Of a stretch of 64,000 nt of DNA, positions 36,015 to 44,318 are shown in pieces (the stretch's first letter is position 1; the number at the start of each line of letters is the position of its first letter). Under the pieces are notes generated by a model. It was not told the DNA's origin and searched no databases. It saw nothing but the letters and a program-made list of their open reading frames with translations. Position numbers and translations under genes: made by a program. Source of the stretch: an uncultured Acidobacteriia bacterium (lineage in GTDB: Bacteria; Acidobacteriota; Terriglobia; Bryobacterales; Bryobacteraceae); the NCBI GenBank assembly GCA_903929755.1, contig CAIYVZ010000016.1, forward strand, positions 1 to 64,000, written 5' to 3'.

Positions 36015-36845
36015 TTACGGGACGATAATCCGCGTGGGAGCCGTCTCGCTACCCAGGCCCGCGTACTGTTCCTTCACCTTCACAACCTTCAGGCCCTGGA
36101 ATGTGACGAACGTGATCTTGCCGGGGGCCTGGCCGTAGATCCAGTCTTCCAGATCGACGCCGTCCTTGGCCTCGCGGTATTTGCGAACCGGGCTGCCGAG
36201 AGCCATCTTCACCTGATCCCGGTCCATGCCTTCGAGTGCCCGCTTTTCCGTGATGGCCTTTTGCATCTCGGGCGGAAGGGTCTCCATGTAGAGCTTCGAG
36301 ACCGTGTGCAGATCGAACGTCATCAGCGGCAACAAAATCCTTTTCACTTCAGCCGTTGAGAGGTTTTCCATCGGCTTGTGAAAATTCACCGCGATGTAAG
36401 TACCTGTGGTGGCGACGCCGCTGTTTCCGGAAACCGGCCGGGTACTGTTGCCCATGCCCACTTCCAGGTGGTCCATCAACCGCCTGCCGCTCTTCAGCCC
36501 ACCGTTGATTTCGAGGACCAGTTTGTCGCCTTCGAAGGATACGTGCGTGATCTTGATCTGGTCGCCTTCGCGAGCCGCCACGCCGGGCCCGCCCGCATTG
36601 GTGAGCATTTGCCAGTGAGCCTGGTCCCAGGTACCGTTGGCGTCGAAGTCGAGAGGGTTTTTGGAACGCGGCAGGTAGGTTTTGGCTTTCGCGTATTCCG
36701 CCGTCAGATTCCGCAGGATTTCGATCCGCTCGTCTTCAGTGAGCTTGTCTTTTTTGGGGATGACGGCCGCGCCGAGCGCACCAGCGGCTAGAGCGGCGAG
36801 GAGACAGACAGATCCGGTTCTTCGCCATCGAGGAGATAAGCCCAA
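36015..36845 (-). CDS. Secreted protein with C-terminal BamE/SmpA-like domain (intact copy)
   Basis: About 276 residues from the TTG at 36845 (GTG 36869 is possible; no ATG fits). A signal peptide (VCLLAALAAGALGAAV) precedes an N-terminal region: LTEDERIEILRNLTAEYAKAKTYLPRS, then NAGGPGVAAREGDQIKITHVSFEGDKLVLEINGG. The C-terminal ~65 residues (GMDRDQVKMALGSPVRKYRE, GVDLEDWIYGQAPGKITFVTF, LKVVKVKE) have the BamE/SmpA pattern: GM-x2-QV-x3-LG-x-P, then W-x-Y, then F and V-x-V. Two broken copies lie at 30603 and 34447. The start overlaps the CPBP gene by 58 bases. Probably a periplasmic or outer-membrane-associated protein; role unknown. Confidence 0.7.
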   Translation of the reverse strand: MGLSPRWRRTGSVCLLAALAAGALGAAVIPKKDKLTEDERIEILRNLTAEYAKAKTYLPRSKNPLDFDANGTWDQAHWQMLTNAGGPGVAAREGDQIKITHVSFEGDKLVLEINGGLKSGRRLMDHLEVGMGNSTRPVSGNSGVATTGTYIAVNFHKPMENLSTAEVKRILLPLMTFDLHTVSKLYMETLPPEMQKAITEKRALEGMDRDQVKMALGSPVRKYREAKDGVDLEDWIYGQAPGKITFVTFQGLKVVKVKEQYAGLGSETAPTRIIVP

Positions 36846-37669
36846 CCCCTGCGGACCGGGACGTTCCACACGGCCAGCGCCAGCAGCACCAGTACGGCCG
36901 AAGTGAGCACGCTCGCTTCGGGGCCGTATTCGCCACCACTCCAGATGTTTCCGGCTTTCCATACCAGCCTGTACTCCGTAACTCTAATTGTAAGACCACT
37001 CAGCTCCACTCCGAGGAACGGTAAAACGACATTCCAGCCGAAATGCAGGCCGGTGGCGAGCCACAGATCTCGGGTACGAAGTATAGAAGCGCCGAAAATG
37101 ATGCCGAAAATGGCGGTGTTCAGAAGGCCGAGGGCACTGGCTGCGGGATTAAAGTAGTGCGCGACGCCGAACAGGGCTCCCGCGCCAAGGATCCCGGCCC
37201 ACGCGCCGTAGCCGCGCATCAGATACTGCTGGACGAAGCCCCGAAAAGCGATTTCTTCGCCTGCAGCACCACAGAAGAGCAGGACCGGCATGAAAAGCGC
37301 GGCGCGCCAACCGATATCGGCATTCGGCAGGGTTTCAAAGTGCGCCAAGCCGAGTCCGACTGCGGGCAGAATGACCAGGGCTGCCGAAACGGCACCTAAG
37401 ACGCAGCCGGTGAGTAAATTTCGGCCGGTACCTTCGCGCCAGGCAATCCCGAGGTCACCAAAACTCCGTGATTCGAAGATCGCCATCGCCAGGGCACCGG
37501 ATACGGCAGCGGCAACCAGGGGCGGCACGGTGATGGCAACCATCTCACCGCCCAGAAAACGGCCCATGGGGACCACGATGTTGAGGACGACCCAGTACAG
37601 CAGGGCGCAGGTACCCACGCCCAGGATCGGACGCAGCGGGTCGCGTTGCTTCCGGGGCGGCTCCGGCAC
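36788..37669 (-). CDS. CPBP-family intramembrane glutamic endopeptidase
   Basis: The 293-residue membrane protein has about eight helices and the three Abi/CAAX protease motifs: GEEIAFRGFVQQYL (Glu-Glu and Arg), GVAHYFNP (His), and GLHFGWNVVLP (His and Asn). These should form the intramembrane active site that cleaves prenylated or other membrane peptides. The GTG start is one base after the stop of the GHMP kinase gene; the 3' end overlaps the BamE-like gene. The C-terminal ~30 residues after the last helix (WNVPVRRGWAYLLDGEEPDL) are unique. Substrate unknown. Confidence 0.88.
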   Translation of the reverse strand: MPEPPRKQRDPLRPILGVGTCALLYWVVLNIVVPMGRFLGGEMVAITVPPLVAAAVSGALAMAIFESRSFGDLGIAWREGTGRNLLTGCVLGAVSAALVILPAVGLGLAHFETLPNADIGWRAALFMPVLLFCGAAGEEIAFRGFVQQYLMRGYGAWAGILGAGALFGVAHYFNPAASALGLLNTAIFGIIFGASILRTRDLWLATGLHFGWNVVLPFLGVELSGLTIRVTEYRLVWKAGNIWSGGEYGPEASVLTSAVLVLLALAVWNVPVRRGWAYLLDGEEPDLSVSSPL

Positions 37670-37670
37670 T

Positions 37671-38669
37671 CTAACGCACCTTCACGCCCTGCGGCGCAAC
37701 TTTGGCATCCAGTACCTGCGCGCCGGTTTCGGTGATCACTTTGGCAACCTTTTCCTTGGCGTCGGGTTCCACCAGGAACACTACACATCCGCCGCCGCCC
37801 GCGCCACAAACCTTGGCACCGGTACTGCCGGCACGCCGGGTGACCTTGATCATCTCATCAATCAGAGGCGTGGTGATGGTGGGGATATTCTTGCGGCCGC
37901 TGGCCCAGTCCTCGCGCATCAGGCGCCCGGCTTCTGTCCAGTCCTGGCGTTGCAGCGCGGCGCGCATGGCGCAGGCAATGGCGGCGATGCGATCGAAATT
38001 CCGGTGGACGGCCTTGTCGCCGTCGATGTGCGCCTTCATCACTTCCCAATTGTTGATGCCCGAATTACGGGGGATACCCGTATAGGAGAGGACAAAACGG
38101 GCATTCAGTTCTTCTGCGGCAACAGGAAGCGCGTGATGCACGATGCCGACCGGCGAAAGATCAATGGCGGAGACTCCTCCGTACATGGCCGGGTAGTAAT
38201 CCTGCGCGCCGGTGGGAACCCGAATCACTTGAGCTTCGATGTTCTGGACGATTTCCCGGAGCTTTTCGAGCTTGTAGCCGCGGCCTGTGAGTTTGTTGAG
38301 CGCGGCGGCAACCGTAATCATGAGGGCGGAAGAACCGGAGATCCCTGCTCCTGCGGGCGCTTCCGAATCCGATTCCAGCGTGATGCCGATTTCGGGCGCA
38401 AAGAAATCCACCAGCAGCGCCAGCAGGCGAAGCTTATAGCTTTTGGCAGCGCGCAGGGCGGTGAGGGAGTCGAAGGACTCCTCCAGCTGCAGATCGCGCG
38501 AGCTGAGCACGATGCGCGAATCGTCGCGCGTTTCGAGCGTGCAGGAAGTATAACGGTCTACCGCAAAATTTACGGTAACTGCGGAGGCATGAAACAGGTA
38601 CAACGGCCAGATGTCGAGGGTAGCCCCGGCCAGATCTACACGGCAGGGAGCCTTAGCTGAGATACGCAT
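37671..38669 (-). CDS. GHMP-family sugar/heptose kinase
   Basis: ATG 38669 gives a 332-residue kinase beginning RISAKAPCRVDLAGATLDIWP, the N-terminal strand of the family. Motif 2, the phosphate loop, is EAPAGAGISGSSALMITVAAAL near 110-130; motif 3 is GAKVCGAGGGGCVVFL near 295. The region GAQDYYPAMYGGVSAIDL resembles D-glycero-D-manno-heptose-7-phosphate kinases and L-fucose kinase-like enzymes. It should phosphorylate a sugar in the cytoplasm; the exact sugar is undecided. It is first in an operon with the CPBP and BamE-like genes (one-base gap, then overlap). The promoter should be in 38670-38753, shared with the divergent DUF4159 gene. Confidence 0.88.
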   Translation of the reverse strand: MRISAKAPCRVDLAGATLDIWPLYLFHASAVTVNFAVDRYTSCTLETRDDSRIVLSSRDLQLEESFDSLTALRAAKSYKLRLLALLVDFFAPEIGITLESDSEAPAGAGISGSSALMITVAAALNKLTGRGYKLEKLREIVQNIEAQVIRVPTGAQDYYPAMYGGVSAIDLSPVGIVHHALPVAAEELNARFVLSYTGIPRNSGINNWEVMKAHIDGDKAVHRNFDRIAAIACAMRAALQRQDWTEAGRLMREDWASGRKNIPTITTPLIDEMIKVTRRAGSTGAKVCGAGGGGCVVFLVEPDAKEKVAKVITETGAQVLDAKVAPQGVKVR

Positions 38670-38753
38670 GAATTCCGAGAGAATAGACGAACATAGCATG
38701 GTGAACGGGTTGGGCACCACGTTTTCGGGCATAATCTGCCATCATGAAGGAAC

Positions 38754-39629
38754 ATGCAGTACTGGACCTCACAGCTGAGAACGGCCGCCTTGCTTCTGCT
38801 GGTTCTGGCGGTGTCGGCGCTCGCGCAGCGTTTTGGCGGTGGAGGCGGAGGGTTTGGCCGTGGCGGCCCGCGATTTCAGGGACATGGCGAAGGTCCAAAA
38901 CCTGTTTTTCCGGCGAAGGGCGAGTTCCATTTCATCCGGCTGGAATATACGGACATGCCACAGTTCCACAGGGGTTTCGGCTTCGGCTCGCGAAATGGCG
39001 AGGGCACTGGCTGGTGGCTGGTGGACTGGCCGGATTCCGATGAGCATTTCTCGCAGGGCGTGCAGCGACTCACCCGCATGGAAGTGGGCGAGCCCAGGCA
39101 CCTGCGCCTGACTGACGACCGTATTTTCGAGTATCCGTGGCTTTACGCAACGCAGACCGGCTGGTGGGGACTATCCGATGTGGAAATCGCCCGGTTGCGG
39201 GAGTACCTGCTGCGCGGCGGCTTCCTGATGGTGGACGATATGTGGGGTCCGGACCCGACCCAGTGGCAGGTATTTACCTGGACCATGAACCGTGTCTTCC
39301 CGAACAAGCCCATCACGGAGATTCTGGAAGGCGACGCCGTGATGCATTCGCTGTACGACATTAAGGATTCAGATCGGTCGTTCATTCCGGGAACGAGGCA
39401 CCTGCGGATTGGAGCGGGCGGCGCGGTTACCGTGATGCAACCGCCAGGGACACAACCCGCCTGGCGCGCGATGCATGACGACAAGGGCCACCTGATTGTT
39501 TCCGTGAATTACAACACAGATATTGGGGATGCCTGGGAGTACGCGGATGCGCCGGAGTATCCGGAACACATGACGACGCTGGCGTACCGGTATGGGTTGA
39601 ACTATTTGGTGTACGCCGTCACGCATTAA
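38754..39629 (+). CDS. Secreted DUF4159 protein
   Basis: AAGGA precedes the ATG. The 291-residue protein has a signal peptide, a Gly-rich low-complexity linker (FGGGGGGFGRGGPRFQGHG), and a DUF4159 domain from about 55: GEFHFIRLEYTDMP, DSDEHFSQGVQRLTRM, RIFEYPWLYATQTGWWGLSD, LREYLLRGGFLMVDDMWGP, and GDAVMHSLYDIKD. It resembles a glutamine-amidotransferase-like fold (as in DUF4159 N-terminal proteins of Acidobacteria and Myxobacteria) but with no catalytic Cys; function unknown. It is monocistronic. Confidence 0.85.
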   Translation: MQYWTSQLRTAALLLLVLAVSALAQRFGGGGGGFGRGGPRFQGHGEGPKPVFPAKGEFHFIRLEYTDMPQFHRGFGFGSRNGEGTGWWLVDWPDSDEHFSQGVQRLTRMEVGEPRHLRLTDDRIFEYPWLYATQTGWWGLSDVEIARLREYLLRGGFLMVDDMWGPDPTQWQVFTWTMNRVFPNKPITEILEGDAVMHSLYDIKDSDRSFIPGTRHLRIGAGGAVTVMQPPGTQPAWRAMHDDKGHLIVSVNYNTDIGDAWEYADAPEYPEHMTTLAYRYGLNYLVYAVTH

Positions 39630-39632
39630 ACA

Positions 39633-39649
39633 GGTAGCACTATGCTACC
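39633..39649. promoter_or_regulatory. Palindromic operator upstream of the toxin-antitoxin pair
   Basis: A perfect inverted repeat GGTAGCA-CTA-TGCTACC ends nine bases before the antitoxin ATG. TATGCT inside it is a fair -10 hexamer. Position and symmetry fit the autorepression site usual for ribbon-helix-helix antitoxins. Confidence 0.7.
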
Positions 39650-39657
39650 ATTCGGCT

Positions 39658-40044
39658 ATGAGCCAACCCGTAAAACTTTCCAACAGCCTGGTGCTGGATG
39701 CGCGCCTGGCGGGTGAAGCGATGGAACGCTCGATTGCGGGGCAGGTAGAGTTCTGGGCTCGTCTGGGCAAGTCGCTGGAAATGGTTCTGGAGGGTGCGCA
39801 GGTGATGGCGCTTCAGCAAGCCGGGAACGTTCGACCGTTGGCGGAATGCCTGGAGTCAGCCGACTCGGCAGTGGGGCGAGAACGGCTGGAGACGCATCTG
39901 GCGGGGTTGCAATTTCCACACTATGCACCGCATCCGAACAAGGCTGGCCTGTTGATTCGAACGGACGCGAACGGGAAGCAGATGACTGGACGGTTCGTGA
40001 AGCGGGAGTTCGTGGAAGTATCTGCAAACCGCGGGGTGAAGTGA
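39658..40044 (+). CDS. ParD-like antitoxin paired with zeta toxin
   Basis: This 128-residue protein matches the ParD_like family: an N-terminal ribbon-helix-helix (PVKLSNSLVLDARLAGEAMERSIAGQVEFWARLGKSLE) that should bind the operator at 39633-39649. The C-terminal tail (KAGLLIRTDANGKQMTGRF) is expected to wrap the toxin. It overlaps the zeta toxin gene by four bases (GTGA). The family usually neighbours zeta or ParE toxins. Confidence 0.85.
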   Translation: MSQPVKLSNSLVLDARLAGEAMERSIAGQVEFWARLGKSLEMVLEGAQVMALQQAGNVRPLAECLESADSAVGRERLETHLAGLQFPHYAPHPNKAGLLIRTDANGKQMTGRFVKREFVEVSANRGVK

Positions 40045-40628
40045 AGTTACCAGCGGGGGCGCTCCCCGTTGTGGTGGCGCTAGCCGGGCCCAACGGCGCG
40101 GGGAAGACAACGTTTTACCACTCACAACTGAAGCACGCGGGGCTGCGTTTGGTGAATGCCGATGTGCTGGCTCGCGCGGCTGGGATGGACGCCTATGCGG
40201 CGGCTCGGGCAGCGGCGGTTGTCCGCGATGAGTTGGTACGGCAACGAGAGAGCTTTGTTTTTGAGACGGTATTTTCAGACCCCGTGGGGGAGAAGGTGGC
40301 GTTCCTGCGGGAGGTCCGTAAGGCCGGATACACCACGGTGCTCTGCTTTATCGGCGTGTCAGGGCCAGACCTGTCTGAGGAACGCGTGGCGATGCGAGTC
40401 TCGCAGGGTGGCCACGACGTGCCGACAGAAAAACTGACTGCGCGTTTTCCCCGAACCATGATTAACCTCCGACTGGCGCTGGAGGTAGTGGACGAGGCCT
40501 GGATTTTTGACAACAGCGACCTTCGACACCCCTACAAGAAGGTGGCCGTAGTGAAAGGCGGACGCGTCGTCAACAAGGTTCGGTCGTTACCGAACTTTCT
40601 GAAAGCGATAGTCGCGGAGTTGCGTTAG
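40041..40628 (+). CDS. Zeta-family toxin kinase
   Basis: The 195-residue kinase has Walker A at 16-24 (GPNGAGKTTF), RLVNADVLARAAG (the Asp of zeta toxins), and a helical dimer region. The substrate motif is FVFETVFSDPVGEKVAFLREVRKAGYTTVLCF, followed by R-rich RVSQGGHDVPTEKLTARFPRT and WIFDNSDLRHP. Zeta toxins phosphorylate UDP-N-acetylglucosamine or NAD-type substrates and stop cell-wall synthesis; some chromosomal members have other targets. GTG start overlaps the antitoxin stop. It is convergent with the big oxidoreductase after a four-base gap. Confidence 0.88.
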   Translation: MKLPAGALPVVVALAGPNGAGKTTFYHSQLKHAGLRLVNADVLARAAGMDAYAAARAAAVVRDELVRQRESFVFETVFSDPVGEKVAFLREVRKAGYTTVLCFIGVSGPDLSEERVAMRVSQGGHDVPTEKLTARFPRTMINLRLALEVVDEAWIFDNSDLRHPYKKVAVVKGGRVVNKVRSLPNFLKAIVAELR

Positions 40629-40632
40629 CGAG

Positions 40633-43600
40633 TCAGGCCCGGACGCCGATTTCGCGCAGGCAGTGGTCGATCCACATCTTCGTCAGCTTCTCCTGCGCGC
40701 CGTTCTGGGAAAGGCGGGTCCGGAGGCTGCTGAAGTCGACGTGGTCTAAGGGCTGATCCTGATTGAAGCAGGAGAAGACGACGGTCTCTTCGCCGGTCTT
40801 TGGGTTCTTGTGAACCTGAAGGCACTGGGCGCAGATTTCCTTCATCATGCACTGCATGGGCGAGTTGATGCTGCCGATGGCGTGGTGGTCGGGCTTGATA
40901 TAAGGCCGCAGAACCGTGTGGCGGGCCTGCTGCACGGCCTTCATCATGCCGTCGGAACCGATGGCGATGAGGCGGTCCACGTTGCTGAGTTTGATTTGCG
41001 TTTCGCCCAGTTCACCGCGTCCGTAAGCCAGCATCGCTTCCACAATGTTGCCGACAAAGGCGGAGTCCTGCACGCGGCCGGCGGTAAAGCCGGGGGCTTC
41101 GTCGCAGACCCAAACGACGCCGTCGGCGGCGCGTTCGATTTCTTCCACTTTGTAGCGGTCGATGATTTTCTTGTAGCCCGCGAAGTAGATGACCCGCGAA
41201 CCTTCTTCCCGCAACTTCTGGCCGATGGAGAAGAGCACCGCGTTGCCGAGACCGCCTCCGGCGAGGAGAACGGTTTCTTTGGACGGCGTTTCACTGGGGG
41301 TACCGGTGGGGCCCATCAGGATGACGGGTTCGCCTTTTTTCAGAAGGGCGCAAAGGTCGGAAGAACCACCCATTTCAAGAACGATGGTGGAGAGCAGGCC
41401 CTGTTCCTGGTCGACCGAAGCGCCGGTGAGCGCGAGGCCTTCCATGCCGAGGACCGTGTTCTTCGTCCTGGTCGCGAGCGATTCGTAGTTCTGGAGGCGG
41501 TAAAACTGTCCCGGCAGGAAGGCTCGGGCGGCAATGGGAGCGCGGACAATCACTTCGATGATGTTCGGGGTGAGCCGGATCACATCATGAACGGTGGCGC
41601 GAAGTTCATCGTCAAGTTTCGCGATGAGGCTTTCCGGTCTGGAGGTGGCTGCGACCTTCGCCAGCATGCGGGAGACCACGGGGTAGCCAAGCTTGGCCGA
41701 ACCCATCGCCTTCACTACGTTACCGGAGAAAGAGGGGTGCAAGTCGCCAAAGAAGCTGATGGAGCGGCCATCTTTGTGGATGGACATGAGGACTTCCACC
41801 TTGGCGGGCTTGGCGCTGCGCTCGGGCTTCACTTTTTCGCCATCTTCGCCATAAGCCTGGAAGTAGCGGCCATCCAGCAGCACCTGACCGTCTTCGCGGG
41901 CCAGAACGGTGTTCGGCTGCGTGCCGGCGGCGACCAGAATAGTGCGGGCCGGGAGCGTGATCATCTCGTCAGTGGCGACAAGCTTGCCGGTGGCCTCATC
42001 GTAGTGGTGCCTGCGGCATTTGAGAGCGGCTGCGGTGCCGGCTGCATCCACTTCCACCTCTTCGGGCGACAGGCATTCGGCAAAGCGAACGCCTTCTTCA
42101 AACGCCTTGGAAACTTCTTCGTGGTTGAGCGTATAGCTGGGCGCATCCACCAGGCGGCGGCGGTAGGCGAGGGTGGAACCACCCCACGAATTCAGCAGGT
42201 CAAGGAACTGGGGATTGCGGCCTTCCGCGGAGGCTTTGGCACGCTCGGCGCGCAGAGCCTGGGCGTGGGCAATGAATTCCTTCGCGGTGACGGCTTCATC
42301 CGGAGTCCATGCGGCGCGGACTGTGGCCTCGCCAAGTTCATCCACAAGAGCCTCGTACCGGGCAAGGAACTTCTCCACCTGGACGACGTAGTAAGCGAGC
42401 GATTCCGTGGCCGTATCGACAGCGGTCAAACCACCACCAATCACGACAATGGGCATGCGGATCTGGAGGTTCGCGAGCGAATCGGACTTGGCCGCGCCCG
42501 TGAGCTGCAGCGCCATCAGGAAATCCGACGCCTGGCGAACACCTCGCACCAGACCGTTCTTCATGGGAATGACGGTGGGGCGGCCAGCGCCGGCGCACAT
42601 GGCGATGTGGTCGAAGCCAAGGTCGAACGCGGAGTCGATGGTGAGCGTGCCACCAAAACGCACGCCTCCGTAGATGGAAAACTGGCTGCGGCGTTCCAGC
42701 AGGAGGCGGATCACCTTGAGAAAGTTCTTATTCCAGCGAACCGTGATGCCATACTCGGCGACGCCGCCGAAACCAGCCATCACGCGATCCCCGAGACGTT
42801 CAAAGATCTCCGTCACGTCAGCGATGGGACGGAATGGAACGCGCTTACCCCAGGGATCCACGCCAGATATATCGGCGGGCAGGGGTTCTATTTTCAGACC
42901 GTCAATGGCGGCGACTGTGTGGCCGTCGTTCATCAGGTGGTGCGAGAGCGTGAAGCCCGAGGGGCCGAGGCCGACCACGAGAACTTTCTTGCCGGAGTTC
43001 TCGCGCGGGTAGGGGCGGTCGAAATTGAGCGGGTTCCAGCGCGTGAGCAGCGAATAAATCTCGAAGCCGAAGGGCAGTTCGAGGACGTCTTTCAGCGTGC
43101 GGGTTTCAATCTGCGGGATGTCGACCGGTTCCTGCTTCTGGAAGATGCAGGCCTTCATACAGTCATTGCAAATACGGTGGCCGGTGGCGGCGGCCATCGG
43201 GTTATCAATGGTGACGACAGCCAGCGCTCCGATGGGCACGCCGTGTTCCTTCACGACGTTCATTTCGGAGATTTTTTCTTCCAGAGGGCAACCGGCCAGG
43301 CGGACGCCGAAAACGGAGTTCTTGAAGGCTCCGTCCTTTTCTTTCAGGCCGTGCGAGCAGGAGTCCTTACCCTGGTTGTGGCACTTGATGCAGTAGTGTG
43401 CCTGATCAAGGGCGTGCGGGAGTTCCATACCCGGATCGGTGAGCGCGAAACCTTCGCGGTGACGCCACTGGGAGGATGCAAATTCGATCTGGTGCAGGCC
43501 ATGGCGCTCTACTGTTTGAGACGGCACCAGGTGGAACATGTCGAGCTTATGCGGCGTGCGGAACAGGATGCCGTCATGGTGCTTCGCCTTGCCGGCGGGG

Positions 43601-44124
43601 GTAAAGACGGCCCAAACGGCGTACTGCTGGGCGATGCGGAGGCTTTCGGCATTGGCAATTTCGTCGGCCAGCCAACCGTCCACATGGTCAGCGAAGGCGG
43701 CTTCGGTGATGGGGCCGCCGAACAGACCTTCCAGCTGCTGCACCACGGTGGGACCGTCAATGAGCGCCGCTTTCTCCGGATTTTGGCCGGTGAGAGCCTT
43801 TTTCTGGATGAAGCGGCGCTTCACAGAATAGAGCGGCGCGAGCGAGTGGTGGCTCTGCTGCAGGGTGCGGAGTTCGGCTTCGATGCTGAAGAGCTTGCCG
43901 ATGAAGTCGTCCAGATAGGGGGCGACTTCGATGAGGAGTTCGGACGCAGTTTTGAGGGCGAGGGCGGTGGGGTTCTCGCGGGCCGCGAGCAGTCGAGTAT
44001 GGAGCTCGGGAGCGGCCTCCGCGACGGAGGAAAGGAATTGTGCATCCAGACGCACAAGGCCATCGCGGGAGTAGAGATCCTCAAAGGAGAATCCGAAGGA
44101 GAGAGAAAGGGTACGGTTGGTCAC
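40633..44124 (-). CDS. Single-chain Nfn-like flavin/iron-sulfur oxidoreductase
   Basis: A 1163-residue soluble enzyme. Residues 1-240 are an unrecognised, partly helical domain. Cys245-x2-Cys248, SCSHG, GCPLEEKI and CNDCMKACIF form the ferredoxin-like domain of GltD/NfnB/dihydropyrimidine dehydrogenase. KVLVVGLGPSGFTLSHHL (about 380) and IVVIGGGLTAVDTATESL (about 550) bind FAD and NAD(P). From about 845 comes a PyrK/NfnA-type FAD/NAD reductase domain (LPGQFYRLQNYES, LLAGGGLGNAVLFSIGQKL), ending in a 2Fe-2S-like C-x5-C-x2-C-x16-C (CMMKEICAQC near 1091). It joins both Nfn subunits in one chain. Partners, such as ferredoxin, are not encoded nearby. Start is GTG with no clear Shine-Dalgarno. Confidence 0.8.
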   Translation of the reverse strand: MTNRTLSLSFGFSFEDLYSRDGLVRLDAQFLSSVAEAAPELHTRLLAARENPTALALKTASELLIEVAPYLDDFIGKLFSIEAELRTLQQSHHSLAPLYSVKRRFIQKKALTGQNPEKAALIDGPTVVQQLEGLFGGPITEAAFADHVDGWLADEIANAESLRIAQQYAVWAVFTPAGKAKHHDGILFRTPHKLDMFHLVPSQTVERHGLHQIEFASSQWRHREGFALTDPGMELPHALDQAHYCIKCHNQGKDSCSHGLKEKDGAFKNSVFGVRLAGCPLEEKISEMNVVKEHGVPIGALAVVTIDNPMAAATGHRICNDCMKACIFQKQEPVDIPQIETRTLKDVLELPFGFEIYSLLTRWNPLNFDRPYPRENSGKKVLVVGLGPSGFTLSHHLMNDGHTVAAIDGLKIEPLPADISGVDPWGKRVPFRPIADVTEIFERLGDRVMAGFGGVAEYGITVRWNKNFLKVIRLLLERRSQFSIYGGVRFGGTLTIDSAFDLGFDHIAMCAGAGRPTVIPMKNGLVRGVRQASDFLMALQLTGAAKSDSLANLQIRMPIVVIGGGLTAVDTATESLAYYVVQVEKFLARYEALVDELGEATVRAAWTPDEAVTAKEFIAHAQALRAERAKASAEGRNPQFLDLLNSWGGSTLAYRRRLVDAPSYTLNHEEVSKAFEEGVRFAECLSPEEVEVDAAGTAAALKCRRHHYDEATGKLVATDEMITLPARTILVAAGTQPNTVLAREDGQVLLDGRYFQAYGEDGEKVKPERSAKPAKVEVLMSIHKDGRSISFFGDLHPSFSGNVVKAMGSAKLGYPVVSRMLAKVAATSRPESLIAKLDDELRATVHDVIRLTPNIIEVIVRAPIAARAFLPGQFYRLQNYESLATRTKNTVLGMEGLALTGASVDQEQGLLSTIVLEMGGSSDLCALLKKGEPVILMGPTGTPSETPSKETVLLAGGGLGNAVLFSIGQKLREEGSRVIYFAGYKKIIDRYKVEEIERAADGVVWVCDEAPGFTAGRVQDSAFVGNIVEAMLAYGRGELGETQIKLSNVDRLIAIGSDGMMKAVQQARHTVLRPYIKPDHHAIGSINSPMQCMMKEICAQCLQVHKNPKTGEETVVFSCFNQDQPLDHVDFSSLRTRLSQNGAQEKLTKMWIDHCLREIGVRA

Positions 44125-44208
44125 GGGGTTATGCGGGAGGCGGAGGAGCCGCCTGTTTATATTTTCTCAGATGGGGTGATTTGGGGGGGAGCGCCACGAT
44201 TTGTGCTT

Positions 44209-44242
44209 CTTCAGGCACCGGCGCGACGGAAGGTGCCTGAAG
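44209..44242. promoter_or_regulatory. Inverted repeat upstream of the oxidoreductase gene
   Basis: CTTCAGGCACC and GGTGCCTGAAG form a perfect 11-bp stem around a 12-base GC-rich loop. It lies 85 bases before the oxidoreductase start and 77 bases after the glycosyltransferase stop, both on the minus strand. No T-tract follows on the minus strand, so an operator or a Rho-independent-poor terminator are both possible. Confidence 0.5.
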
Positions 44243-44318
44243 TCATGCGTGACGGGAATCGCCCGGTGAGGCAGGCGATTTCTATACGGCTACCCGGGAA
44301 CGGGGAAGCGCGTAAGCT

